Shown piece by piece: positions 39,254 to 50,834 of a DNA stretch of 64,000 bases (position 1 is the first letter of the stretch; each line of letters opens with the position of its first letter). The position numbers and the translations under genes were made by a program. This DNA comes from Membranipora membranacea (lineage: Eukaryota; Bryozoa; Gymnolaemata; Cheilostomatida; Membraniporidae): contig OU612075.1 in the NCBI GenBank assembly GCA_914767715.1, positions 7,254,001 through 7,318,000 of the forward strand, in the 5' to 3' direction. The notes beneath the pieces were generated by a model. That model saw only the letters and a program-made list of their open reading frames with translations. It had not been told where the DNA came from and did not search any database.

Positions 39254-41692
39254 CCTCACAGCTAAGTACACTGCTGCAAAAAACAATGATCATTTCAAAT
39301 AGCCGAGATGAGACCATTATTTTTCGACTGCATAGTACAAATTTTAGAGGAGTTGTTGTACCAGCAAGCCCTTCATTAAATAACATAACTCTGACGGTTT
39401 CATTCCAGAAACTACCGACAACTACATAAAATTGAGGTTTGAATTCAAATTATGTATCTTTACTGACACCGACCAATATAACTAGGCAAATTAGGCCATG
39501 TGGAAAGTGAGAATAACAAATCAAAAAAATATTTTTATCAAATCAAAATTGTTTTTCGCACGCCAAAACTTAAGGCATGGTATGGAGTCGTATACCAGCA
39601 ACAAATACAAATAAATTTGGTCAGTTACTCAAAACAGTATTATTGATAAGTTGTCCGGGGTTCTGATAATATAATGTATATATATATATAATTTATTTGA
39701 AGGTCGATTTTCTTTGCACTCAGTTCCAAATGACAAATACAACAAAAACGAAAAGACTAAAATGATGTCAATCACCTGTAGGCTAGAGTGTATAATCTCA
39801 CATCTCACACCGCTACCCTTCCCCCTCTTACGATGAGACCAGGCTACTGTTGTTTAGGGAAAATATTATGACTACATTTAATTCCCAGAGAGTAACGTCA
39901 TCAGCTGATGTGGATTGACAGATCAGGGTCCTGCACCATTTTTAATAATGATAATGATAATCAGTGCCCCTTTCTGGGCCAATATGAATATGCTTACAAA
40001 ATACATGATATAACTTATCTATTTAGCACACCCTTATACAAGCTATGGATATGGATGAAGAGCGTACCTTCATAAGCAACTTGGGTATTGACCGGAATAG
40101 AGATTGAGACGCCTGAATCCTTACCACTGTAACACACCCTTGCATGAGGCATGTCGCACCTCAGGGATGTTTGGATCACATATGAACAGTCCCAAATTTT
40201 CTTATTGATGCTTCAAATATGTAATGACACTCTTCTTATAAGATACAATGGAAACACCCCTCCATAACCCAAACCCAAAAACCCTAGAAAGAGTAATGCA
40301 GTGGCCTCAAAGCACTATACTTGAGTAATCCATGTCAAAATCAGCCCCTCTGGGATTTCAATTTTCTAATTACATGCCTTAAATTGCTTGGGGAGGAGCT
40401 TACAGCACCCCTCCTGGTGATGCTTCGGATTTGTCACGGACATTTGCCTCCCCTACCATTTTGTCTAAACTACGGCCCTGATTAGTTTAGTTAAGAGAGT
40501 TGGAGATGGTAATGATGAAGATTCAAATGATTCTGAATGTGATGAAAAAATAATACTGCATATATCAATATTAGGCAAAAGCAGACATGTTCCTGTGAAA
40601 AAAATTAAAATAAATAAAATTGATAATATATTTATTATTTATTATTAAATCTAATATGAACTTATTGTTAATAATATATTTTCTTTCACAGGTCTTTTTT
40701 GCTTATTGTAAATATCTTCAAAAAAATATGATATTTAGATGTTGGAAAATGTTTTTTATTGCATTTTAAATACTTTGTTTCTTCACTTTTTTTGTGTTTT
40801 CATTATCTAAGAAAGTTATTTAATTTACACGTGCCATTTACACTCAACCTTCTGGCGCAGAAGTGTGCGGCCTTAACAAATCATCACATAAAGAGAGTTT
40901 ATTACAATTATAATTTGCAGTGGTGGTATGGCTCCTGGTATATTGCATCGTCCCAAATTTTGTCTGGCCAAGAAAAGTTTGGCATCAACAAATCGCAATT
41001 GGGATTCAAAATAATGTTCAGTATCTTTACGAAAAAAGCGAAAATCAGAGGGTTTTATCATATTATTCATCAGACTCTTGGTATATTGCATCGTCCAAAT
41101 CTCATGGGTATTGTCACCTCTCAGGCTTTTTGAGATCTACCAGCCCACCCAGCTTGCCAGCTGATGTATCATTGTCATCGAGGCCATGAACGCTTCAAAA
41201 GAGAAGAAAATGAACGTAGGTTTAAAACTCTACAGACAATACATTGGGCATTTAGAGTTCATTGTCTAAACCAATAAACTTATCTTCCAAATAATTAATA
41301 TTAGTTATGGCCACCTTGTAATATGATCTCATAAACTGACCTTCCAGCAGTAGCTGGCTTATATAATAAATGTCAAATAACTCCGTAATCTCATCTGATT
41401 GAACTTGTAGGTAGGCATGGGTATAGTTGTATAGTTCTCAGTCTAATTTGGCAAACTACTATAAGGTTTACTTATAGCCACGTTTCAACTTTCAATTGGC
41501 TTTTACTCAAAGTTGTGATAGGAAGGTTATAAAATAATACATTTTCTAGTAACGTCCCATACTTATTTTGAATGAAAATCTGTTGAAACTAGTTGAATTA
41601 GAGCAGTATTCTAAATTTGACTGAAAAACTCTTCAATGATACCAAAAACCTGATTCTGTCTTAATCACACAGTAAATATAGCTGTTACTTAC
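39254..41692. other. Intergenic spacer between duplicated genes A and B
   Basis: It contains the promoter of gene A (AACAATGATCA.TT and GATGAGACCATTA.TTTTTCGAC, shared with the 5' flank of gene B near 44615-44660), a repeat copy at 40325-40480, and from about 40730 sequence homologous to the 3' flank of gene A. The last exon of gene B should lie near 41300-41690 but was not recognised. Confidence 0.55.
40325..40480 (+). repeat. MITE-like repeat with AACTACGGCCCTG end, copy 2
   Basis: Similar to 15640-15788: ATGTCAAAATCAGCCCCTCT, AAATTGCTTGGGGAGGAGCT, CTTACAGCAC, TTTGCCTCCCCTACCATTTT and AACTACGGCCCTG in the same order. The left end is not clear here. Confidence 0.65.
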
Positions 41693-44591
41693 TTGCGGAT
41701 GTTGAAAGCCCCTTTTTCTCACTTGCACCTACAATCTGCACTAAAAACAGATAACAGTATTATTTTCAACAAATCCAACACAGGGCTAGGCAAACACTAG
41801 ACCAAAATTGGTCTATTTGCCTGCATGCCGAGTCGCTCCCGATCCACTGATCACGCCGCAGGCAAAGGGATCAATAATTAACTACCATTTTGCGGTAATT
41901 GTCTGCTCTCAGGTGGACAATTGGTGGACATTTGATTTTTTTATCTGCCTGCGGCGTTAACAGTGAAAGAGAGCAACAGGAACGCAGGCAATTCAATTAA
42001 ACTCGTTCTAGGCAAAAACCAATAGAGAGTAAAGGGAAGCATATAGCAGGAAGGAAATGCATCATGAATGCAGATGTAACCAAAATCACACAGCGGATAC
42101 TTTTCATTTTTCATTGGCAGGCAAAGATATTATATTATATGAATATTTTATGAATATAATATGAATATTATATGAATATTGTATGAATATTTTATGAATA
42201 TTATATGAATATTATATGAATGTTATATGAATGTTATATTATATTTCATGAATAATATATTATATTAAAAAAAAGATTGGTAATGCGTAATATGTGTATA
42301 CAATGGTAAAAACTGGATAACTCACTTTCAGCGAAGTTTTCACATTCACATGTTCTCACACAGGGTTCTCCAGGCGGTGGTGCTGTCGGACAGCTCTTTG
42401 GAGCAGCTGTCGTAAGCTTAGCTGTGGTGGTCTCTGTTGTTAGTTCTGTTGTTGTGGTTGTTGTTGTGGTTGTTGTTGTGGTCGGCGGGGGTTTAGGGAA
42501 AGTCAGGAAATCTAAAATAGTTAATTTAGTTACTTTTCTACACTCTGATGATGGGCAAACAATGATGCAAGTATTGATAGGCTTGTTATCGAGTAACTGA
42601 CTGTATCACTTTCTCAGAAATTAGTGAGTCAACGGTAAAAATGAGAGAGGATAATCTTTGTTGAAAGACTGTTAGTTGCATTGTGGGCATGCTTTTTTGA
42701 TATTTGCTAACAAGAGCCAATAATCGGCCCACACAATAACCATTTAAGATCAAAATCGAGCCCGATTGGTATGCTAACAAAAGTTGCTTTTGGTTTTGGT
42801 TAGCCTTGTCGCGCGCCTATTTCTTTGGTTAGCTCTCCAAAAGGGTAGCCTTTCGCAGGAAATATTTCAAGCGTAAAATAAACATTTATATAAAAGAGTT
42901 GGTGCACCATTTAGAAAGAAAAATCATAAGTACCAGGAAAATAAATATATATATAATAACATATATATAAAATATATATAATAATATGTGTGATAATATA
43001 TATATATATATAATATACCAGGAAAATAAATTTTCAGTTACCTCTGAAGACGACTAGCCCCAAACGGTCCGACAAAACGTAGAGATCTCCTTTGTAAAAT
43101 ACGACATCTTCCGTTTCCCACACTTGGCAGGTGGAGAGATTGCCCGGAGTATCCCCCCCATAAAGGGGAGTGCAAATCTCAGTCCACTCCCAGTCAGATT
43201 TAATATCCCACACAACGAGACTAAAGGTATCACCAGCCGCCAACACTAAGTAATCCCCTCCTATGAACATGAAGCGATTGGTATGCGCATATAGATCCAT
43301 CAAATATTTCATATACTTGTCAATCGGTGACGGTTCTATAGTTAGGTTGCGGAGATCCTGCTTTGCATAGTCAAATATATAGTAGTGGTAGTCTTCAAAG
43401 CCCGTAACATAGATGTCTCCTGAGACTGGATTTTGGGCTAGATGGTAGATGTCATACGTATATCCGTAATTAGAAAATCCAGGGGCTGCAACCAGTGTTT
43501 TAACTTGATTTGTGATCAGGTTGAGTGACTTGAGCGCATTCCATTCCGGCCCCATTACGAAGAGCACTTGGTAAGGATTCTTGACATCCACGGTGAAAGA
43601 TGAGATCCATTCAGCATACTGAGCCTCCTTCAGATCACCGTCCGTGTCACCAACACCCACATTGAGTAATCCACTAAGATAGGTTTTATTACGCGCATCA
43701 ATATCAATAAGTGAAATATGAGGCCCTCTTTCTTGGCCGTCATCTGTACTACTCTCAAAACAAATTAGGTATTTTTCACTTATTTGTTCGATTCCATCGA
43801 GATAGTTGAATGTCATGTCTTCTCCCGACCCCTCTGCTGTGTATGTCATTGTACCCATCTGACCCATAAATATTTCTCTCTTGTTATCATGCAGGCCTGC
43901 TGTCCATATGACTCGCCGATTGGATAAGTAGAAACGTTCTCGATGTACGTCGAGTAACATATTATGTACCTTTCCCTCAAATTCAATCATTATCTCACTT
44001 TGTGCTCCGTGATTGATCCTGCAAACAAAAAACATCCATAAATATGGACAATAGCACAGGTTCTAAGCCAGCAAGAATGAAAAGCATAAAGTGCTATCAT
44101 CTATCCTCAAAATCTGGTCAAACAAGAGTTGACAAGCATTGAATTCCATATCTGGAATAGCATCTTAAGCTTTCATTCGACTGCCATGCCCATAGGGCTT
44201 GCAAAAATAGCCAGTTCATAATAGCCCAAATCATCGACGTTGAAGGCATTTAATTGCTGTTTGCAGTTTTGTAAACAAGCCAACTTCCCAGGCTATATTA
44301 TTCATGCTGTAGGGACAGCCAATCAGATCAATGTCAGATGAGTCTCTGTGTTGAGAGTTCTAACTGTATAATGTTATGACACTATTTCCGTTCCAGAAGA
44401 ATTTATTTCTATGTCTACAAGCTCCAATGCTACGCAAACACGATGAAAATGTCAAATATAAGTAACATAACTCACTCAAGTTTGCTGATTTCTTCAAGTG
44501 TATATCCTTGAGGGTTATCATAAACCAGCTCCGCCTGAATCCCAACAACTATGACAAGAGCAAGCAGCACTTCAATACGCGACATTCTCAT
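41693..44591 (-). CDS. Secreted/membrane protein B: paralogue of A, C-terminal exon not found
   Basis: Minus-strand exons: 44476-44591, 43042-44018, 42326-42511 and 41693-41740, with exactly the exon plan and phases of gene A. Exon 1 is a signal peptide (MRMSRIEVLLALVIVVGIQA). Exon 2 is the propeller-like ectodomain; blocks shared with A include FMGQ, YTAEGSGEDMTFN, HISLIDIDARNKTYLSG, FMFIGGDYLVLAAGD and FYKGDLYVLSD. Exon 3 is a stalk with an uninterrupted Thr run followed by CPTAPPPGEPCVRTCEC. Exon 4 encodes QIVGASEKKGLSTSA, matching the ASEKNQLSTSA block of A. The final hydrophobic exon present in A could not be found, so the 3' end is open and the gene may be truncated. About 445 residues are readable. 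Confidence 0.8.
41854..41956. repeat. Inverted repeat CGCCGCAGGCA / TGCCTGCGGCG
   Basis: Perfect 11-base arms separated by about 80 bases, within the third intron of gene B. Further GCAGGCA/TGCCTGC echoes lie at 41817 and near 41985. It could form a hairpin; it may be a small transposon relic. Confidence 0.5.
42126..42265 (+). repeat. AT-rich minisatellite, unit about 12 bases (TATATGAATATT)
   Basis: About ten imperfect units of ATATGAATATT or ATGAATGTT-like sequence in an intron of gene B. A separate TA-rich stretch lies at about 42945-43015. Confidence 0.8.
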
Positions 44592-45337
44592 AGCAAAGCA
44601 AACTGCTGTAAAAAACAATGATCACATTGGATCGCTGTGATGAGACCATTACTTTTTGACTTGTCGTCGTTGGTAACGGTATCGTAGTTTCACTACTTCC
44701 GTGCGTGAGCCCCAGCAACATAAATTTGTTTTTTAATTTATTTATTTATAGAGGTTTTCTCAAAAGTGTACAGATAACAAAAGGAATTATATTATAGGTA
44801 ACTTGTTGACCTCTGAAAACAGCAAAAAAAAACATAACAAGATTACCACCAAAGTTAAACACAGAGTTAATTATAAATATTAACATCTGACAATATTGGG
44901 TATGAGTTATGAAATAAAAAAGTATTGAAGAAAAACAAGTTCGGATAATAGTGATAAGTGTCTAGATACTGCAAGTTTCCTCCTTTGGTTCCAATCACAG
45001 ACCTTGTAACCTTAACGCCCATCAAAAGACTTCAGCGTATGACAAATAGTACAAATTTAAGAGGAGTTGTTGTACCAGCAATGATAAAAATGATAAAAAT
45101 AAGAAAAATATTATTGTATTATGTTCCAGAAGGAAAATGGTAAGAGGACTTCTTTCCAGAAACAGATAATTGTTATAATAAACAGCAAAATAGATATTTG
45201 CTTCATGCATTGATTGATCGGTGGTTAATAAAGTTCATAATATTTATATTTTCCTGAAAGTACCATAATGACCTTGCATCAGGGGCGTATATTCTAAGCA
45301 AGTTCACTCACTGACTTTTCAGAGATGAGCATAATAA

Positions 45338-45411
45338 TCGGGCGCAGCCCGATCCACACGCCGTAGGCGTGGCGGGGAGGGTGTGGGAGGGGCGCTTAAG
45401 CGCCCTCCCAC
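45338..45411. repeat. Cluster of three GC-rich hairpins
   Basis: Three consecutive stems: TCGGGC-GCA-GCCCGA (45338-45352), CACGCC-GTA-GGCGTG (45357-45371) and a long one at 45383-45411 whose arms GTGGGAGG and CCTCCCAC enclose GCGCTTAAGCGC, with one unpaired G. In an AT-rich genome three adjacent stems are unlikely by chance. They may be part of a SINE or a structured repeat. Confidence 0.75.
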
Positions 45412-45571
45412 CACGGAAATTTTTGCATATCGGTAGCAAAATAGTGCAAGCAGAGAGGTATTTCAATGGCTCACTGAGCTGTTGGGTACTTTCAGAAAAC
45501 AACTCAATAGCAGTAGAAGATTACGGTAAAAATGCTCCAGTTATAAAGCACCCATTTGAAAATAAACAGAC

Positions 45572-45650
45572 TTTGATGGGATTCGAACCCACAACAATCT
45601 TATTAAGAGTGATTATCAGGCGGACGCTCTACACACTGAGCTATTCAGCC
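45572..45650 (-). repeat. tRNA-like sequence, probably SINE head
   Basis: The minus strand reads a good A box and D arm (TAGCTCAGTGTGTAGAGC, 45626-45643) and B box (GTTCGAATCCC, 45578-45588) with a paired T arm. The acceptor ends do not pair and the stretch between anticodon arm and T arm is too long, so this is a tRNA-derived repeat or pseudogene rather than a working tRNA. Confidence 0.65.
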
Positions 45651-45868
45651 ACTCACGGAAATCAGCGGGCCGTGAGTGTTAATATACGCCACTGCCTTGC
45701 ATTGGCTTTCTCCTCAACCCATCCAATCAGAGCCACACATTGGCTATGTCTTGTCCTGCCTTCGATGGGGATTTCACAACAAAAGTTGTATTTTCAGAAT
45801 TCATGAACAGGTACCCTAGAACAGGTTTGTCCTCTCTGTGCCCAGTACCTTATATGTGAGGTTATAAG

Positions 45869-45889
45869 CAAGGAGTGAAAAACTCCTTG
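45869..45889. repeat. CAAGGAGT hairpin
   Basis: CAAGGAGT, a GAAAA loop and ACTCCTTG: a perfect 8-bp stem. Member of the dispersed family. Confidence 0.75.
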
Positions 45890-46149
45890 TTATAAGGTTG
45901 TAAATGTTATTTGTTGGTGTCTGAGAGAAAATCTAACCACTACCGGTTCGTGTTTCAAGAGCCTACTCCCTGTTGGGTAAAACATTTTTTTTTATACTTT
46001 ATTATAGTCACCAACGAATGTATCTTGACAAATGAGGCAATGTGATAAAGGAGGAATGGAATTAAATGAATTTTTAAACAGCAGGTTATCTTAAAGTGCT
46101 GTCCTTCCAACATGCTGAGACAGCTGAAGCAAATCACTGCAAACAAGAT

Positions 46150-46750
46150 CGTCTTAGGATTGAACTTTAGAAACATATCGCAGACATATGACATTTAAAT
46201 GCACGCCAAGTTCTTCAATATTAAGTATGGACAGCTTTTTATCATAGTCGTCTATGTGAGGTAAAATGATTCTTGTGCACATGCTTTGAAAGCTTTCCAG
46301 TTTATTTATGTCAGTTTTACTCAGATATGGGTACCACACACTGGACATGCAAACAACAGAACGAATAGTATCCTTGCCTTATAGAACAGTGCTATCGTAG
46401 GGGCTATCAACACTTGATCATGTAGCAGTGTCAGGGCATAGGTTGATGACTTTGTATGTTCAATTAATTTAGATATATGATCTGAGAACCGTTAATGCGT
46501 AACAAATTGAACTCCCAGTAGCCTCGAGGAGGGGCATGATCATGATCATGATCTTAGGTAGAATAAGTTCTTTCTGAAATGTAATTGTCATTGTACATGA
46601 TTTGCTGATGTTGAGGGACAAGTCATTACTTTGATAGTGCTCTTGTGCGCAGGCTGCTGATTCCTGTAACTGGTGAACAAGGAAGGATGTTACAGTGGCC
46701 TTATGAGAGGTAGAATCAGTAAGGGTAACATCACTTTTCTTGAGCACAGA
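46150..46750 (-). pseudogene. Decayed non-LTR retrotransposon (reverse transcriptase C-terminal part)
   Basis: Two minus-strand open segments in order resemble the region after the catalytic motif of Jockey/CR1-like reverse transcriptases. DLSLNISKSCTMTITFQK corresponds to the L.LN..K...M..F block. Further on, SSVWYPYLSKTDINKLESFQ followed by TRIILP corresponds to the W.P.......LE..Q...TR.I block. The frame changes between them and no FADD core is visible, so this is a fragment. Confidence 0.7.
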
Positions 46751-47193
46751 AATTGATTAAGTTTGTTTGCTTATCAATATCAATAAGCAATATATAAATT
46801 ATTAAAGTTTTATGGTGGGTACCAATCTTGACGCGTTGTGTAAGCAAGGAGTGAAAACCAGTCGTTGGTGTAAGTTATGTGCAATTTTCTTCCATCTGAA
46901 ATGTTGAGAGTCTACGATTTAGTAGTCTAAGTGCTCAGATGGCTCCAATGCGATATAATATAATGCCACCAAGTTGTATCTAACTCCTTGATGCCACTAA
47001 CTTGCATTGCAGCCGTCTGAGCTGTTAGACTTACAATTTAGTAACACTGGGCAGGGATATAAAAATTAACTCTCTAGTAGTAGGTGTGAGTTATCCCACC
47101 CCATTAAAGAGGCAAGCAACTCCCTTTTGTTTACATGATTGACAATTGAGCCAACCAAATCGTTTTGCATATTTCTCTCATTCAAGGGGAGTA

Positions 47194-47320
47194 CGGCAGA
47201 CTACGGCAGACGAGCTGCGCCAGGGGAGAAAATAATGTCAGATGGCGCAGCTCGGCTAGAGGCAATTTACATGTGGCGCAGCTCGGCTAGAGGCGATTAA
47301 TGTGTGGCGCAGCTCGGCTA
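47194..47320 (+). promoter_or_regulatory. Left subterminal motif array, likely transposase-binding sites
   Basis: GAGCTGCGCCA at 47212-47222, then the inverse TGGCGCAGCTC at 47243-47253, 47274-47284 and 47305-47315, the last three at an exact 31-bp period and extended as CGGCTAG. Binding by the THAP domain is inferred, by analogy with subterminal sites of the Drosophila P element. Confidence 0.75.
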
Positions 47321-48414
47321 GTTTCAAAATTTGTTATCAAGAGCACATGATTCCCAATATTGATAGACTTGTAAAAGTTTGCTTATCTGTCGGAACTGAT
47401 AAATGAGCGGGAATTTATCACAGCTCTATTGTTCAAGAATCTAGCTGAAAAAGCAAGAGGACTATTTTTCATAAGTTGAACTAGGAGTGGCAGTCACAGC
47501 AGGGAGTCACAGTCAGTGTTTGAGAAGTTGCTTGACTTTCCCCACCTATGATATGGCTGTAAGTATAGTATAGTATTCTCCACAATAAGGTATGAAAGTT
47601 ATATTATTAAGGTAGTGATTAAGTATCATTATCATCATGTGAAGGAATGATTGGATTGGATGTGATGATCATTTAAATAGGGCTACTTGTACTACCTTAA
47701 CCTACTACTTCTCTCTTCTACCAAGGAGTATCAGCTTCCCTGGTTGCTCCTTGCTTCTAACACTCACATCATTGCACTTTCTTATTTTGGTTGGTTTGGG
47801 CTTTATTGTGTGGGTGCACAAACAAAGCAATGAGCTGCCCGATGTTTTGATAGTTGGTAATGATGTTGATGAAATTAATATGTATCAATCAAGAGTGACT
47901 ACTCACACTCACAGGCTACCTAGTGCTAGTACTAAAGGCTGCTACTGAGTGAGGAATGGTCACAGGCCTACTCCAACATCTGGGTCAATGGCAGTGAGTA
48001 TTTGACTACTCTTTTGGGTTTTTTGTTGTTTGAAACCCAACCGGGGGGGGGGGCAGTCAAACATTGCCAGAGACCAACCCAGGCTTTGGAGTAACTCGTG
48101 TATACAGTGTATACAATGTAAGGTGTGTAGTCATGTCTGCTAGATGTAGGGCATATACTGCAAGCGTAGAGAGGGCTTTAGAGCTCATCAAGTTACTTTG
48201 TTTAAAGTTTGACTGTGATTGATGTGTCAGTAATCTGTCCAAATAACATTTTTGTATGTTTACATGTTTTATTTTACAGCCTGTATGATTATGAAGGAGC
48301 ATTTTAGAGATTAACCAGAGATAAGCCATAGTAATGATATGCAATCATCACTAGACCGACTTAATCTTTGATCCCGTATAAACCTCAACATGTATCAGAA
48401 TTGCATTGGTAAGA

Positions 48415-48440
48415 CCAAGGAGTTAGAGGGAACTCCTTGG
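48415..48440. repeat. CAAGGAGT hairpin in the left arm
   Basis: CCAAGGAGTT, AGAGGG and AACTCCTTGG: a perfect 10-bp stem. The right-arm counterpart at 61084-61109 has one change (ACTCCTTTG). Confidence 0.75.
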
Positions 48441-49766
48441 TAAGACAGTGGCTGGTTCACTTAGCCGGATTTAAGATGCTGAGACTTCGCCAAGTAAAAG
48501 TATTTTCCAATGAACAACTAGAGATCCATGAGATTTTATACACAATAATAATGCCGTAGCACAGCTCATCGCCTAGTCTTTCAACATCTAACTGTAAGTT
48601 GTTGATGATAAATCAATGTCAAGCATGCAACTTCAGTTAGTATCCAATGCGGTTGATAGTGATACCTAGGGAGTTTTTGCGGTATCAATTAGATGAACAA
48701 ACTTCATCAGGGTGCTTGGTCACTGGGTGCAGGCCCCAGAGAACTGAGAAGAAGGTTCATTGCGTAAGGCAGTCCTCGCACCCTGCTATACTCTGCTTAA
48801 ATCTATCAATAATAACCAGATCAAATGATTCACAGTGTTTTGTGCTGATCATTTTTATTTTCAGGTACATTGAATATAATATGTATAACGGCCACAGGTA
48901 TTCTGGCTCGTAGTCACATTGATCCAACTTTTTTGGGTCAAACCAAACGCATATCCTTACTCCAACATTGGAGAGTGATAGTAAGTCCTTGGGTGAGCAA
49001 AAGATATCAGGGAGTATGTATGATCAAGGAGTTGGGGACAAAATATAACAATTGTCCCTAACTCTCTGGTATGATTGTATCAGACATATGAGTTGTCTTC
49101 TCAACTAAAATCAATCCTCCTCCCAAGGTAGTCTGGTCATTTAGCTCAATTAGACAATTCGTGCACAAATCGTTTACTCAGAATGCATAGGTATAGTTCT
49201 ATCTATGAGAGAGTGATTTGGGAACGAGACCTAAGTAGGGCACCTAAGCTGTTTTTTATTCAAAGAACTTTCAGTCACTGTTGACAAAATTCTCATCTAT
49301 CTATGCGTTATTCTGTAGACTAAACAGCCAAGTCATATCATCCCTGCATGAATATAGATGGTAATACAGCTGTCACAAAAAAACGTCAAGTGAACTTTCT
49401 TAGGCATAGTATAATTATTATTGTGCTTAAATTACGTTACACAAAACAAATAACGAAAAAAGAAATAAAGGGACCAGTTATGTCAGCTCCTCAACAACAA
49501 ACAAACATGGTATGTAAGAAGAAAAAATAAAAATCCGACCAGAGAGAAAACTTTGATAGCAATTTGGTACCCACTTACAGATTACAGTTGTCAAGTCAGT
49601 TCACCGATGTATTTGTTGTCTATTAGAACTCACGATTGATTTGAATCAGCTTATCAGTGGCACTTTGGGCATTTACAATTCAAATGTGCTTGACTGCTTG
49701 AGTTCCTAAACTGAAAACCTGACCCACAAGCAATAAAAAAAATCAATAGATACTAAGACCGAGGAG

Positions 49767-49959
49767 TTAGACTTCTGTAAAGAGGTCATCTGGGCTTCTT
49801 TGTGGCACTACGTTGCAGACTCGTATCTCATAGTTGATCGGCAAGTTGCGTGTCGGCATAATGATCATCCAGATGACTTTATTTCCAACAATATTATGAT
49901 AGACCACTGGGCCATAGGCTAGTTTCAATGTTGTTGTCATCACCTTGTCTTCAACCGTT
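49767..49959 (-). CDS. Possible terminal exon within the left arm, function unknown
   Basis: After an acceptor (TTTTCAG) the minus strand is open for 63 codons to TAA and reads TVEDKVMTTTLKLAYGP, then VGNKVIWMIIMPTRNLP and NYEIRV, ending SPDDLFTEV. The inverted counterpart at 59570-59762 has the same length but an in-frame TAA after GPVV. I do not recognise the protein and no upstream exon was identified. It could be leftover cargo-gene sequence captured in the arms, or chance. Confidence 0.35.
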
Positions 49960-50834
49960 CTGAAAAGGGAAAATTATAATAGGATCAATTAATGCAGAAA
50001 CCAAATGAGATGCTCAACTGTGAAAAAAAGTTCATATTCCTGGGTTAGAGATAGAACTAAGAGGTCATTGAATGAAAGAATTGAATGTAATATGAAAGTC
50101 AAACATTGCTGCATACCCAGACAGGTTTTGGAGTAGGACCATTGGGTCATAGATAGATAAGATAGTAGTCTGCCAGTGAGTGAGGGTGCTGCATCATCAT
50201 CAACATTCCACCAATTCTTTGACTCCCATTCACTGTAACAATGAGTGATTCAATGACAAAAATGAAATACATACATACATAGATTCTACAGATTGGTCCA
50301 GGAACTGTCTGTAGTGGAAGATCAAGGAGTGCTCCTAGCTAGTCCCTGCTGGTCCTTGGTAAGACAGATTGGTTGGTGACAATCAGAACAGTTCACCTGA
50401 CAGACTCCTCTCCTCTGTAAGTGTATATATCTTTTCTAAGGTGGCTCTATGTTGAGAATGTCTGATAGTGATAACATTAAAAAGGTCACCTTTCAGTGCT
50501 CAGGCCAGTGAGTGATGCTCTAACCTCAAAGTCAGGCCTAGGACCCAATTATCAGACTCAGCTATCAAGATCAAAGCTTACGCAGTCTTAAGCTTCTACT
50601 GTCCCTTTATCTATATATAAGCAGGCAGAATATGGGCCAGCTCAGAATTGACCAATCAGGTGTCACCTGAAAAAAATAGCACTGTACAGCCATTAAAGTA
50701 ATAATAAGAATAGCTGTGACTGTGGTTTGATGAACCAATCACACAGAAGCAAGTATTTTCTGCTGCACAGCACTCGGACTAGATAAAGAAAACAGCAGAC
50801 GGGTGGTTTGGAGATATACCTCAATTAAAAAATT

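Larger units (their letters stand above)
44592..47185. other. Repeat-rich spacer 5' of gene B
   Basis: It holds, in order, the gene B promoter region, a triple GC hairpin (45338-45411), a tRNA-like SINE head (45572-45650), a CAAGGAGT hairpin (45869-45889), a decayed non-LTR retrotransposon (46150-46750) and two more CAAGGAGT motifs. No intact gene was found. Confidence 0.6.
47194..50690 (+). repeat. Left inverted terminal arm of the giant P element
   Basis: It pairs with 58050-62299 (minus the nested insertion) along its whole length. Check points: 48050 with 61470, 49348 with 60180 and 50540 with 58985. The innermost shared segment is ACCTGAAAAAAATAGCACTG (about 50667-50690). The arms differ by scattered substitutions and small indels, so they are not recent exact copies. 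Five exact CAAGGAGT motifs lie in it, including the CCAAGGAGTT/AACTCCTTGG stem at 48415-48440. Apart from the 49767-49959 frame no gene is supported. Confidence 0.9.

Noticed and set aside
42126-42265. CRISPR-like array
   Set aside because: The units are short, contiguous and AT-only without spacers; it is an intronic minisatellite in a eukaryote.
45572-45650. Functional tRNA gene
   Set aside because: Acceptor ends do not pair and the spacing between anticodon and T arms is wrong, although A and B boxes are good.
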